A stretch of 64,000 bases of DNA. It comes from Blastocatellia bacterium. Lineage in GTDB: Bacteria > Acidobacteriota > Blastocatellia > HR10. The position numbers and the translations under genes were made by a program. Positions 37,787 through 46,050 of this stretch are shown piece after piece (within the stretch, counting starts at the first letter, position 1; each line of letters starts with the position of its first letter). The stretch is from assembly GCA_035573895.1 (NCBI GenBank), contig DATLZR010000009.1:1-64000 (forward strand). The letters are read 5' to 3'. The notes below the pieces were generated by a model. It did not search any database and was not told the origin of the DNA. It saw nothing but the letters and a program-made list of their open reading frames with translations.

Positions 37787-40171
37787 CTAGTGCCTGGCGA
37801 TCCACTCGGCGGGTGGTGTGACACGAATCGGCTCGGGCCACGGAACGTCGGGAATGGAGGTGGGACCGATCCTTCCCGTACCCCCTCGCCGTTTGTCCTC
37901 CAGAGCACGAAGGACTTTGTCCGGTGTGATGGGAATTTCATCAATCCGCACGCCGACAGCATCATACACTGCATTGGCCACCGCCGGCGGGACGGGGAGC
38001 AGTGGTCCCTGCCCGGCTTCCTTTGCACCAAAGGGGCCGTTCGGATCGTCGGTTTCGACCAGAATGCACTCAACCTCCGGCATTTCAAGTATCGTGGGAG
38101 TTTTATAGTCGAGCATCGAAGGGATTTTGTGCAGGCCGGATCGTGAACGAAAGACCTGCTCCTCCATCAATGCCTCACCCAGACCCATATAAACGCTTCC
38201 CTCGATCTGCCCCTCAACAAGAAGGGGATTGATCGCGCGTCCGATGTCGTGAGCGACCCAGACCTTGTGAACCGTGATGAGTCCCGTTTCGGGATCCACG
38301 TCGAGTTCGACGACACAGGCCGAATAACTGTAGGATGGCGATGGCCCCACGCCCGCCCCTTTGTACTTGCCTTCTGTTGCCGGAGGTTTGTAACTGCCGA
38401 CGGCACCCAGCGTGCCAAACCGCGCTTCGGCGCGTTGCGCTACCTCGGCAAAGGTGAGGAAGCGATCCGGGGCCAGAGCATCGAAGATTCTCCGATCCCT
38501 GGCGGCAAGTTGATCCTCCGGCACATCGAGTTGCTCCGCTGCCACGCGAAAAAGAAGCCGACGGAGCTTCTCTGCGGCTTCGATCGCGGCATTGCCCGTC
38601 ATCACTGTGACGCGGCTGGAGTAGCTCCCCAGATCCACCGGTGTCAAATCCGTATCCGCCGTGATCACGCGAATATCCTCGGGGCGAATTCCCAGTACTT
38701 CAGCGACAATGGCGGCGAGGATGGAATCCGATCCCTGGCCGATGTCGGTGCTGCCGCAGAAGACCGTCACGCCGCCCCCGCGATCAATTTTGATCTGCAC
38801 CCCCGAATGCGGCAGATCGTTCCAGTAAATCGGCAAGCCTGCTCCGCTCAAATAAGAGCTACAGGCGAAACCGACGCCGCGCCCGAAGGGCAGGCGGCGG
38901 AATTTCCGGAGAAATCCCGACGCTTCCACCACGCGATCAATACACTCGCGCAATCCGCAACTGGAAATCCTCAACCAGTTGACCGTACGCGAAGGAGCGT
39001 GGACGACCTGAGGCCGTCGGAGTTGAACGGGATCGAGCCCTAAAGCCTCGGCGATTTTATCCAGGTGAACTTCCAGCGCGTAGCGCGGCTGAGGCGTTCC
39101 ATGGCCTCGTTTGGGACCACATGGCGGTTTATTGGTGAAAACCCGCACCCCCTCAAACTTGTACCGGGGAATCCGATAGGTGACCGTTTGCAAGGCTCCG
39201 GTGTAATACGTGCTCGCCACACCGTAACTGCCATAGGCACCGCCATCGAGAAAGGTGCGAAAATGCATGGCCGTGATCGTTCCATCTCGCTTGACCCCCG
39301 TCCGAACCCACATGAGAACGGGATGCCGTCCGCGATGAACGTAGAAAACTTCCTCCCGCGTGAGCGTGATCTTGACCGGTCGCCCCGCCAGCATCGAGAG
39401 TTTGGCCGCCACAATTTCGTGGGAAAAAGGATCGCTCTTGCCGCCAAATCCTCCACCCACGGGAGTAGCAATGACGCGAATGTGACTCGGCGGAAGCTCC
39501 AGCACTTTCGCCAGTGCGCGATGAACATAATGCGGTGTTTGCGTCGAACTCCAGAGCGTCAACTTTCCATCGGGACCGAAGTCAGCCACTGCCGCATGCT
39601 GCTCCATCGGGAGATGGGTGCTGCCCTGATAGAAGAATATGTCCTCGCGGATATAGTCGGCTTCGGCGAAGCCTGCCTCCACATCGCCGAACTCCAGTGA
39701 GACCATCTTGTGAATGTTCGGACCGTCTCCATAGCTGTGAATGCGGACAGTCCTTTCTTCGAGGGCCTGCTCGATCCCCGTGATCGCTGGGAGCAGTTCA
39801 TATTCCACCTCGATCTGACGGAGCGCTTCTTCGGCGATCCATTCGTCGGCGGCCGCCACCGCCGCCACCGGATCCCCAATGAATCGAACTTTCTCGCGGC
39901 AGAGCGCCTCTTCGTCCTGACTCACGGGCAAGATGCCATACTTTATCGGGAGATCCTCGCCCGTAATGACAGCATAGACGCCGGGCATCCGTCGCGCGCG
40001 GTTCACATCTATTCGCTTGATGAGGGCATGGGGATGCGGACTTCGCAAAATTTTCCCCACCGCCAGTCGCGGCAGATTGAGATCGTCCGCATAGATTGTT
40101 CGACCGACGCATTTATCCCAGGCATCCACCTTGGGCAACGGTTGACCAATCACGCTCAGTTCGTTATCCAT
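37787..40171 (-). CDS. hcrA: HcrA-like molybdopterin subunit
   Basis: Large catalytic subunit of the xanthine oxidase family (794 residues), binding molybdopterin cytosine dinucleotide. Visible family blocks: GRTIYADDLNLPR, the FGGKSD cofactor loop in VGGGFGGKSD, KCGPKRGHGTPQPRYALE-like segment (CGPKRGHGTPQPR), GSTDIGQGSD, and DLGSYSSRVTVMTGNAA, which resembles HcrA of 4-hydroxybenzoyl-CoA reductase. Near the C-terminus, where the family has GEG or GEP with the catalytic Glu, this protein reads GAKEAGQGP: Gln721, codon CAG at 38011-38009. ATG 40171 has GGAGGTG upstream. Second structural gene after hcrC. The complex should reside in the cytoplasm with ferredoxin-type electron donors if reductive. 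Confidence 0.88.
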   Translation of the reverse strand: MDNELSVIGQPLPKVDAWDKCVGRTIYADDLNLPRLAVGKILRSPHPHALIKRIDVNRARRMPGVYAVITGEDLPIKYGILPVSQDEEALCREKVRFIGDPVAAVAAADEWIAEEALRQIEVEYELLPAITGIEQALEERTVRIHSYGDGPNIHKMVSLEFGDVEAGFAEADYIREDIFFYQGSTHLPMEQHAAVADFGPDGKLTLWSSTQTPHYVHRALAKVLELPPSHIRVIATPVGGGFGGKSDPFSHEIVAAKLSMLAGRPVKITLTREEVFYVHRGRHPVLMWVRTGVKRDGTITAMHFRTFLDGGAYGSYGVASTYYTGALQTVTYRIPRYKFEGVRVFTNKPPCGPKRGHGTPQPRYALEVHLDKIAEALGLDPVQLRRPQVVHAPSRTVNWLRISSCGLRECIDRVVEASGFLRKFRRLPFGRGVGFACSSYLSGAGLPIYWNDLPHSGVQIKIDRGGGVTVFCGSTDIGQGSDSILAAIVAEVLGIRPEDIRVITADTDLTPVDLGSYSSRVTVMTGNAAIEAAEKLRRLLFRVAAEQLDVPEDQLAARDRRIFDALAPDRFLTFAEVAQRAEARFGTLGAVGSYKPPATEGKYKGAGVGPSPSYSYSACVVELDVDPETGLITVHKVWVAHDIGRAINPLLVEGQIEGSVYMGLGEALMEEQVFRSRSGLHKIPSMLDYKTPTILEMPEVECILVETDDPNGPFGAKEAGQGPLLPVPPAVANAVYDAVGVRIDEIPITPDKVLRALEDKRRGGTGRIGPTSIPDVPWPEPIRVTPPAEWIARH

Positions 40172-40232
40172 GTTCACCTCCGACATTCACCGCAGATGGA
40201 CGCGAACAGCCTCGCTAGAGGTGGAGACATCT

Positions 40233-40718
40233 TTAGTGATCGCCTGACTGGCTCATCCGAGCCGCCGCTCGCTCGACGGCATCGAGGATTTTGACATACC
40301 CCGTGCAGCGGCAGAGATTCCCCGCGAGGGCCTCCTTGATCTGTTGACGGGAAGGGCGGGGATTCTCTCCGAGCAAAGCCGCTGCCGTGACAAGGATTCC
40401 CGGTGTGCAATAACCACACTGTGCAGCTCCCAGTTCGGCGAAAGCCACCTGCAGAGGATGGAGCTGACCGTTCCGGGCCAGTCCCTCCACGGTGATGATC
40501 TCTTTGCCCGCCACCTCGATGGGCAGAATCAAACATGACAAAACTGGCAAACCATCCACGAGCACGGTGCACGTCCCACATTCACCGAGTTCGCATCCAT
40601 GTTTTGTTCCCGTCAGACTCAAATCCTCACGAAGCACTTCCAGAAGTGTCTTGTAGACGGGAACCGCAACCTGATAGGTCTCGCCGTTCACGCGCAATTC
40701 GATCAGCTCTCTATCCAT
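40233..40718 (-). CDS. hcrC: HcrC-like [2Fe-2S] subunit
   Basis: Small iron-sulfur subunit of the molybdenum hydroxylase (161 residues). The N-terminal plant-type cluster is CELGECGTCTVLVDGLPVLSC (pattern C-x4-C-x2-C plus a distal Cys), and the C-terminal helical cluster uses CGYCTPG and the NLCRCTGY pair. This is the XdhC/CoxS/HcrC architecture. ATG 40718 is used: GGAGGGGG precedes two consecutive ATGs and the second has the better spacing. It follows the TetR gene by 55 bases and precedes hcrA by 61, giving the order tetR-hcrC-hcrA-ORF57-hcrB. Confidence 0.93.
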   Translation of the reverse strand: MDRELIELRVNGETYQVAVPVYKTLLEVLREDLSLTGTKHGCELGECGTCTVLVDGLPVLSCLILPIEVAGKEIITVEGLARNGQLHPLQVAFAELGAAQCGYCTPGILVTAAALLGENPRPSRQQIKEALAGNLCRCTGYVKILDAVERAAARMSQSGDH

Positions 40719-40773
40719 CATTCCCCCTCCAAATGATCCTTCTCACAGAGCGCCACGCGCTCTCGGTGCGCTA

Positions 40774-41499
40774 CTATGGAACCAACCGCCTGCGCGTAGT
40801 CTTGCTTGGAGCCGATGTCACCGTCTGCCCTTCAGCATTGCCGAAACGAGCGGGCACCTCCCCCGAGGGGACCGGAAGCGATGGGGCGGGTCGGCGAGCG
40901 AGCCCGCGCAGGAAATAATCAGCAAATGCCTCACCAATGGCTTCCGCCGACAGCGGTCCGGCCGGGGAAAACCACTTCACCGTCCAGTTAATAGCTCCGA
41001 GAATGGCCAGCGCAATCAACTTCGGGTCGCACGGGACGAAGACGCGCCGGGCAATCCCTTCGGCGATGATGGCACGGATACCCCGCTCGTAGCGGTCGCG
41101 CTTAGCAATCACCTTCTTCAACAGAGGCGGTGAGAGCATCTGAAAATCGGCGTGCATGGCGGAGGCCTTGAGGACATCGAGGATAACGGCGACCTGACCG
41201 ACAATCACCCGACGAAGTTTCTCGTCCGGAGGCGCGCCGCTCCGCTGCACCTCGGCCAACTGTTTGAGCAGCAGCGTGAGCGAATAGTCCTGACAGAAGT
41301 AGAGGATTTCCTCTTTGTTCTTGAAATAGTAGTAGAGGCTCCCCTTGGTCATGAGCAGGCGCTCGCTGATGTCATCCATCGTGGTGGCCACGAAGCCGTT
41401 CCGACGAAAGGCCTCGGCGGCACTCTGGAGAATCTCCAGCCTCTTCTGCTCGATCTTCAACTCGCGTCGGCTCTTCTTTTGTTTTGACTGATTCGTCAT
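40774..41499 (-). CDS. TetR/AcrR family regulator
   Basis: One-component transcription regulator of 241 residues. The N-terminal helix-turn-helix includes AAEAFRRNGFVATTMDDISERL, MTKGSLYYYFKNKEEIL (TetR recognition helix with the YYYF-x-NK signature). The C-terminal ligand domain has the all-helical character seen in regulators of acyl-CoA or aromatic-CoA metabolism. A Pro/Arg-rich tail of about 30 residues follows. It is the first gene of the hcr operon, in the same direction, so it probably autoregulates together with the reductase genes. An 18-bp imperfect palindrome lies directly upstream of its start. Confidence 0.92.
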   Translation of the reverse strand: MTNQSKQKKSRRELKIEQKRLEILQSAAEAFRRNGFVATTMDDISERLLMTKGSLYYYFKNKEEILYFCQDYSLTLLLKQLAEVQRSGAPPDEKLRRVIVGQVAVILDVLKASAMHADFQMLSPPLLKKVIAKRDRYERGIRAIIAEGIARRVFVPCDPKLIALAILGAINWTVKWFSPAGPLSAEAIGEAFADYFLRGLARRPAPSLPVPSGEVPARFGNAEGQTVTSAPSKTTRRRLVP

Positions 41500-41501
41500 T
41501 T

Positions 41502-41519
41502 TTTGACTACTTGTTCAAA
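41502..41519. promoter_or_regulatory. candidate TetR operator
   Basis: TTTGA, eight bases, TCAAA, ending two bases upstream of the TetR start codon at 41499. The position is right for an autoregulatory operator over the 5' end of the message. A palindrome of this size could occur by chance. Confidence 0.35.
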
Positions 41520-41792
41520 AATATGCCTCCAGCTTATCCTGCGTCCCGGCGCTCGTCAAGCCGTCCGCGTACTTCTGCCCAGAGGTGGCGATCCGTTTCC
41601 GGGAACTCCCCCTCTTTCACTGCCCCTTCGGACGAACGCTCGGATCCCGCCGGTCGGGAGGACTTTCACCGGCACCATCGCTTGGCTCCAGGACTTATGC
41701 TGTTTTTAGTGATCAGTAAGGTAGCCAAAATTTCCACCTGCCACCCACTTCACCGACTCCGCTTCTGGAGGAGGCGACATCCTTACCTCGCC

Positions 41793-41820
41793 TTGATTTC
41801 CCTCGCCCGGGGAGTAAACT
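41793..41820 (+). promoter_or_regulatory. SCO gene promoter
   Basis: TTGATT (41793-41798), 16 bases, TAAACT (41815-41820), then nine bases to ATG 41830. No Shine-Dalgarno site. The rest of the 330-base gap to the TetR gene shows no gene. Confidence 0.5.
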
Positions 41821-41829
41821 TCATGACCT

Positions 41830-42690
41830 ATGAAGAGCAAGGGTGGCGCTGGTCTCATTCTCATCGTTCTCCTGGTTTCGAGCTTTTCGGGGTGTCAGGA
41901 GCATCCTCGCGTCTATCCCCTCAAGGGTCGCGTTGTCGCTGTAGCCGCCAACCGCCAGTCAATTACCATCGCCCATGAGGCTATTCCCGGCTACATGGAA
42001 GCGATGACCATGCCCTTTCCCGTGAAGGAGCCAGCTCTCCTTGATGGAATCACTCCCGGCGATGAGGTCGAAGGGGAGATCACGGTCACGTCGAGCGAGG
42101 GGTGGATCTCCAGGCTTCGCGTCACCAAAAAGGGCGAGGGGCGTCCGCTACCGGATCGTTCCCGTCCGCTGCCCATAGAGTATCTGGTTCAGCCGGGCAA
42201 TGATGTTCCCGACGTTCGTCTCATTGATCAAAATGGTCGAGAGTTCCGTCTCTCCGATCTCAGCGGGAAAATCGTCGCGCTGACGTTTATCTTCACCCGG
42301 TGCCCGTTCCCGAACTTTTGTCCTCTCATGAGTCAACGATTCGTCGAAGCCCAGAAACTTCTCGACCAGCGGTCTCCTTCCCTGAGCAAGCGCACGCAAT
42401 TTTTGACCGTCAGCTTCGATCCCGACTACGACACGCCCGATGTCCTCCGGGCCTATGGCGAGCGATGGAAAGCTGATTTCTCCCGCTGGACATTTGCCAC
42501 GAGTTCCATCCGCGAAATCGCTGAGTTCGGTGCAAGCCTCGGACTGTCCTTTTGGACCGAAGGAGGACTGATCAATCACAACTTGGCGACGGCGATCATC
42601 CGACCGAATGGAAAACTCCAGAACGTCCTCCGGGGCAATGAGTGGAAGGCCGAAGAGCTTGTGAACGAAATTATCGCCGCCGATCAGTGA
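41830..42690 (+). CDS. CusF-SCO1/SenC copper chaperone lipoprotein
   Basis: Predicted periplasmic lipoprotein that delivers copper, typically to the CuA site of cytochrome c oxidase. The signal peptide ends in the lipobox FSGC (Cys22). Residues about 28-100 form a CusF-like copper-binding OB domain with YMEAMTMPF (Met59, Met61). From residue 118 comes the thioredoxin-fold SCO domain with Cys158 and Cys164 in TRCPFPNFC, spaced CxxxxxC rather than the classical CxxxC, and a downstream copper His250 in NHNLATAII. The 286-residue fusion places two copper sites in one protein. It starts with no Shine-Dalgarno site, nine bases after a -10 hexamer. DUF420 converges from the other side. Confidence 0.9.
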   Translation: MKSKGGAGLILIVLLVSSFSGCQEHPRVYPLKGRVVAVAANRQSITIAHEAIPGYMEAMTMPFPVKEPALLDGITPGDEVEGEITVTSSEGWISRLRVTKKGEGRPLPDRSRPLPIEYLVQPGNDVPDVRLIDQNGREFRLSDLSGKIVALTFIFTRCPFPNFCPLMSQRFVEAQKLLDQRSPSLSKRTQFLTVSFDPDYDTPDVLRAYGERWKADFSRWTFATSSIREIAEFGASLGLSFWTEGGLINHNLATAIIRPNGKLQNVLRGNEWKAEELVNEIIAADQ

Positions 42691-42732
42691 ATCAAAGGCG
42701 ATTCCGTATCCTGTTCCGCCCATGTCCCGGAA

Positions 42733-43164
42733 TCAGGGAACAGCCGGGTAGAGGTGGTACAGCATCATATAAACCACGATTCCGGTAATTGACACGTAGA
42801 GCCATAGCGGCCAGGTCCATCGAGCGATGCGCCGATGACGATCATAGTGCTGCCGCAAGGCGCGCGTGAGAGTAATCAGCACGAGAGGAACAATCACGGC
42901 GGCTAATACCGTGTGACTGATGAGGATGCCAAAGTAGATCGGGCGCACCCACCCCTGCCCGGTGAAGCGCGTCGCCCCGTGATGAAAGTGATAGGTCAGA
43001 TATGAGATGAGGAAAAGAACCGACGTCGAGAATGCGGCCACCATGCAGATTCGATGACCCTTCACTTGCTTCCGTCGGATGAAAGAGAACCCCCAAAGGA
43101 GAAAGAGCGTGCTCAGACCATTGAGGATCGCGTTCACCGTTGGCAGGTCGGTCAATGAAATCAT
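42733..43164 (-). CDS. DUF420 membrane protein
   Basis: A 143-residue integral membrane protein with four hydrophobic helices and several conserved histidines (LTYHFHHG, LISHTVL), matching DUF420 (YozB/CtaM-like), often found near haem-copper oxidase assembly genes. ATG 43164 is chosen because ISLTDLPTVNAILNG is the family start; 23 upstream in-frame codons precede the -10 box. TATAAT ends 10 bases upstream and there is no ribosome-binding site. The pairing with SCO suggests a role in copper or oxidase assembly, although no oxidase subunit is in the window. Confidence 0.85.
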   Translation of the reverse strand: MISLTDLPTVNAILNGLSTLFLLWGFSFIRRKQVKGHRICMVAAFSTSVLFLISYLTYHFHHGATRFTGQGWVRPIYFGILISHTVLAAVIVPLVLITLTRALRQHYDRHRRIARWTWPLWLYVSITGIVVYMMLYHLYPAVP

Positions 43165-43653
43165 ACGAGCGAAGATTATAACGAGAAACGCTGATTCCGT
43201 ATACGATCCCCCTGTTTTCAGACCCTGCCCCAATTACCGGGAAGGGCCGTGAAAGACCGGAAGGCCGAACGAAGCCACAGTCAAAAGACCCTCGCCGGCC
43301 GACAAGACGAGCGACTGGTCCAAGCGGGACTCTTTTTGACAGCCGGTCGGGAGAGATGGTGACACCACCGGATTATTGCAGCAACCTGGGGTCCCTCCGC
43401 CCGGAAAGAAGTAGCGATCGCCCGCAGAGGAAAAGTGCCTACGGATCCTGGATTTCGCGTTCCCGCTCAACGAGGGATGGATTCCTGCGATGGGGACGCT
43501 CACCACCCGATCGCTCATTCAGGAGGTGAAGGGTCAGCCGTCGGATGTTGCTCCAGCGATTCTGCCGGATGCCAGTCGAGAACGCCCCGAGCAAACTCTG
43601 GCGACTTATCAAGAAATGACAGACGCTCTTGATTGCGGCAGGGGAATGACAGC
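43165..43653. other. intergenic, DUF420 promoter only
   Basis: 489 bases. Contains the DUF420 -10 (TATAAT, minus strand 43180-43175) without a clear -35. Open frames on both strands lack ribosome-binding sites and recognisable similarity. Confidence 0.4.
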
Positions 43654-44457
43654 TCACCCGCTTCGCCGTCCGACGAGGAGAAGGCCTAGAAGGAACATCG
43701 TCGCGCTGAAGAGCACGCTCACAGTCAGAGCTGTTGTGACGCGCGGCTCGTCACTACTGAACGTTGAGGGATTCGCCGACAAAACGTGGTGAAGGAGGGC
43801 CAGACCATAGCTGAGCGGATTCGCCTTCATCACCCAGGCGACCCACGGAGCCGCGCCTGCCCGAGGGAATAATGCCCCCGACAACAGCCACATCGGGATC
43901 AGGAAGACATTCATGACGGCGTGGAATCCCTGTATCGAATTCATTCGCCAGGCGAAGAAAAATCCCAGGGAAGTCAGCCCAAAGGCGACCAGTAGCAGTA
44001 CTGCCAGAAGGAGAACGACGCGTCCGCCGTCAAGAGAGAACCCGACCAGGGGAGCCAGGGGAAGAAGAAGCGCTGCCTGGAATGCGGCAATCGTGGTGCC
44101 GCCGAGAACTTTTCCCAGCACAATGGAGACCCGTGGCACCGGCGAGATCAGGACCGATTGAAGGAACCCCTCATTTCTGTCCTCGATCACCGACATCATG
44201 CAAAAGACTGACGTGAAGAGGAGGATCATCGCCAGCGTGCCGGGGAAGAAGTATTGCAGATAGCTGATGCGGTGGTCGCTTTCGGGGCGAAAGGATGTTC
44301 CGAAGCCGGACCCAATCACGAGCCAGAAGACGAGCGGTGAGGCGATGACACCCAGGACGCGAGATCGCTGGCGATAGAAACGAACCAGCTCGCGCCGCCA
44401 GAGCGAAGCACTGGATATCCATACAAGCAATAGTGGAGATGGCCGGGAACCTGACAC
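43654..44457 (-). CDS. ABC-2 type transporter permease
   Basis: Membrane subunit of an ABC-2 exporter (267 residues, six predicted helices). Conserved features: a cytoplasmic N-terminal helix ELVRFYRQRSRVLG, FFPGTLAMILLFTSVF, the DRNEGFLQSVLISPVPR loop and, near the end, LSGALFPRAGAAPWVAWVMKANPLSYGLALLHHVL. It would need an ATP-binding partner, which is not in the window. The start is GTG 44457, 52 bases after the preceding small membrane protein on the same strand. Substrate unknown. The location beside SCO and DUF420 hints at oxidase or haem-related export, but this is context only. Confidence 0.85.
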   Translation of the reverse strand: MSGSRPSPLLLVWISSASLWRRELVRFYRQRSRVLGVIASPLVFWLVIGSGFGTSFRPESDHRISYLQYFFPGTLAMILLFTSVFCMMSVIEDRNEGFLQSVLISPVPRVSIVLGKVLGGTTIAAFQAALLLPLAPLVGFSLDGGRVVLLLAVLLLVAFGLTSLGFFFAWRMNSIQGFHAVMNVFLIPMWLLSGALFPRAGAAPWVAWVMKANPLSYGLALLHHVLSANPSTFSSDEPRVTTALTVSVLFSATMFLLGLLLVGRRSG

Positions 44458-44509
44458 GGCGCTGGAACTGCTCCCTCGAATATCGGAAGAAACGCCGCCA
44501 TCAACACGC

Positions 44510-44809
44510 TCACTTGACGGCGACCTTTTCCTTCTGGGCAGCTTCCGGCTCTCCCTCGGGTGCGAGCTTTTCAGCCTCCTTTACCGGAACGGAGGCCCGT
44601 CGGAGTGCCCACTTCCGAAGGAGCCACGCCACGGGTTGAATGGAAAAGACGAGAGTGATGAACAAACACGTAAGGACCAGAAAAAGATCGTCAATCCCGC
44701 CTTTGAACTTGTTGCTCAATACCGTCCATACTGCCAAGCCCAACGAGATGAGGGCAACTGCTGCGGATATCCCATTGAGTATCATGAACTCTCTCATAGC
44801 CTCCCACAT
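44510..44809 (-). CDS. small two-helix membrane protein
   Basis: A 99-residue protein with two hydrophobic helices, about residues 9-31 (LNGISAAVALISLGLAVWTVL) and 38-62, followed by an amphipathic basic stretch and a charged Glu/Lys/Ala-rich tail. No family recognised. ATG 44809 has GGGAGA about 10 bases upstream; ATGs at 44797 and 44785 are alternatives. It precedes the ABC-2 permease on the same strand and may be co-transcribed. Its topology resembles small accessory subunits, but no function is supported. Confidence 0.6.
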   Translation of the reverse strand: MWEAMREFMILNGISAAVALISLGLAVWTVLSNKFKGGIDDLFLVLTCLFITLVFSIQPVAWLLRKWALRRASVPVKEAEKLAPEGEPEAAQKEKVAVK

Positions 44810-44940
44810 CCCGATTTTTCTCCCGTCCTGCGGCGAATCCCCTGATCAATCATCTTGGCTCGGTCATCCACGAAGTGTGGCATTATAAGAAAGCTGCCCG
44901 AGCCGTTTCAAGCGTCAAGCGACGACCTCTCTCCCCTTCG

Positions 44941-45783
44941 TCATCGCTGGCATCTGGGGCAGTAGTAGGTCGAACGACCACCCTGACGCAGACGGCGAAT
45001 CCGAGCACCACACCTCATACATGGCTCTCCTTCACGCCCGTATACCAGGAAACATTCCTCGATGATCTCGCGAGAAGCCCGGGGTGGAGCATCGAGAAAG
45101 GTGAAGTGAAGGGCCGTCTCGGTACGCGCACTGATGGCCCGCTGGAGTGTTTCCCGGATGGCCTGATAGAGAGCCTTTACTCGATGAAGCGACCGGGCGA
45201 CCTCATAAGCCTTTCGTGTGGGCCGAATTCCTGCACGGTGGAGAGCTTCCGCGGCATAGATGTTGCCCAGACCGACGACCACCCGTTGATCGAGCAATAT
45301 CTCTTTAATCGTCCGACGGCTCATCCCGAGTGCGTCACGAAAAGCTGAGAGGGTGAAGTCCGCGCCGAGAGGTTCCGGACCAAGCTTGTTCAGCTCCTTT
45401 AACCTGCTGAGCCCTTCGGTTCGGACAAGATATATCACCCCGAGATTTCGCCGATCCTCATAGAGAAGTCGGCTTCCATCGGTGAAGGTGAAAATAGCCC
45501 GCGTATATCGAGGCAGCGGGCTGTGGAGTTGACCGTAGGCAAATCCTCCCGTCATGCGCAGATGAACAAGCAAGGTCCACCCTCGACTGAGATGGATGAG
45601 GATGAACTTTCCGCGACGCTCTGTTTGCTCGATGATGCATCCCCGCAATCGGCCCGCAACGGCCCGCGGGCTCAGATTCTTCATCAGGTCATGGCGAAGC
45701 AGTGTCACATCGGCAATCTTTTTCCCCACGACCGTTCGATTCAAGAGCCCAACGACGTGATCAACCTCAGGAAGCTCGGGCAT
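44941..45783 (-). CDS. mutM: formamidopyrimidine-DNA glycosylase (Fpg/MutM)
   Basis: Base-excision-repair glycosylase/AP lyase that removes 8-oxoguanine and formamidopyrimidines. The catalytic N-terminus is MPELPEV (Pro2, Glu3 after Met removal). The beta-F loop and H2TH region include VGLGNIYAAEALHRAGI, the helix-two-turn-helix signature. The C-terminal zinc finger has CMRCG and CPRCQ. The 280 residues are standard. ATG 45783 exposes the Pro; an in-frame GTG six bases upstream would not. A GAGGAG site lies five bases upstream. Divergent from the glycosyltransferase gene, with a 267-base intergenic region. Confidence 0.97.
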   Translation of the reverse strand: MPELPEVDHVVGLLNRTVVGKKIADVTLLRHDLMKNLSPRAVAGRLRGCIIEQTERRGKFILIHLSRGWTLLVHLRMTGGFAYGQLHSPLPRYTRAIFTFTDGSRLLYEDRRNLGVIYLVRTEGLSRLKELNKLGPEPLGADFTLSAFRDALGMSRRTIKEILLDQRVVVGLGNIYAAEALHRAGIRPTRKAYEVARSLHRVKALYQAIRETLQRAISARTETALHFTFLDAPPRASREIIEECFLVYGREGEPCMRCGARIRRLRQGGRSTYYCPRCQR

Positions 45784-46011
45784 ACTCACTCCTCATGAGA
45801 ACGAGCGCAGGTCAAGGACTCTCCCCGCGAGCGAACCGATCCTTCGCTACTGTCCTTATTGCCGGGTTTCCCGTCCTCCCACGACCGGTCATTCTACGCG
45901 CGATGTATCCCGGCGACAAGGTCCCTTGATCCCCACTCTCCGAGCGCACCATCGGGAGCGCATGTGACGAAGCGGCTGAATGACCTAAGGCAATCACCCC
46001 CAGACGGAGCT

Positions 46012-46041
46012 TTGACAGTCCCCGTGCCCTTCGCCTACTCT
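46012..46041 (+). promoter_or_regulatory. glycosyltransferase promoter
   Basis: Consensus TTGACA (46012-46017), 18 bases, TACTCT (46036-46041), nine bases before ATG 46051. No Shine-Dalgarno site. Confidence 0.45.
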
Positions 46042-46050
46042 GTTGATTCA

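Noticed and set aside
36611-40718. Plain xanthine dehydrogenase or CO dehydrogenase
   Set aside because: The four-cysteine loop in the flavoprotein subunit and the HcrA-like block in the large subunit are not expected in those enzymes.
43490-43792. Plus-strand open frame overlapping the ABC-2 permease end
   Set aside because: Half of it is antisense to the permease and the rest has no motif or start signal.
45859-46050. Longer glycosyltransferase start
   Set aside because: It begins upstream of the TTGACA promoter and adds 64 unconserved residues antisense to the mutM upstream region.
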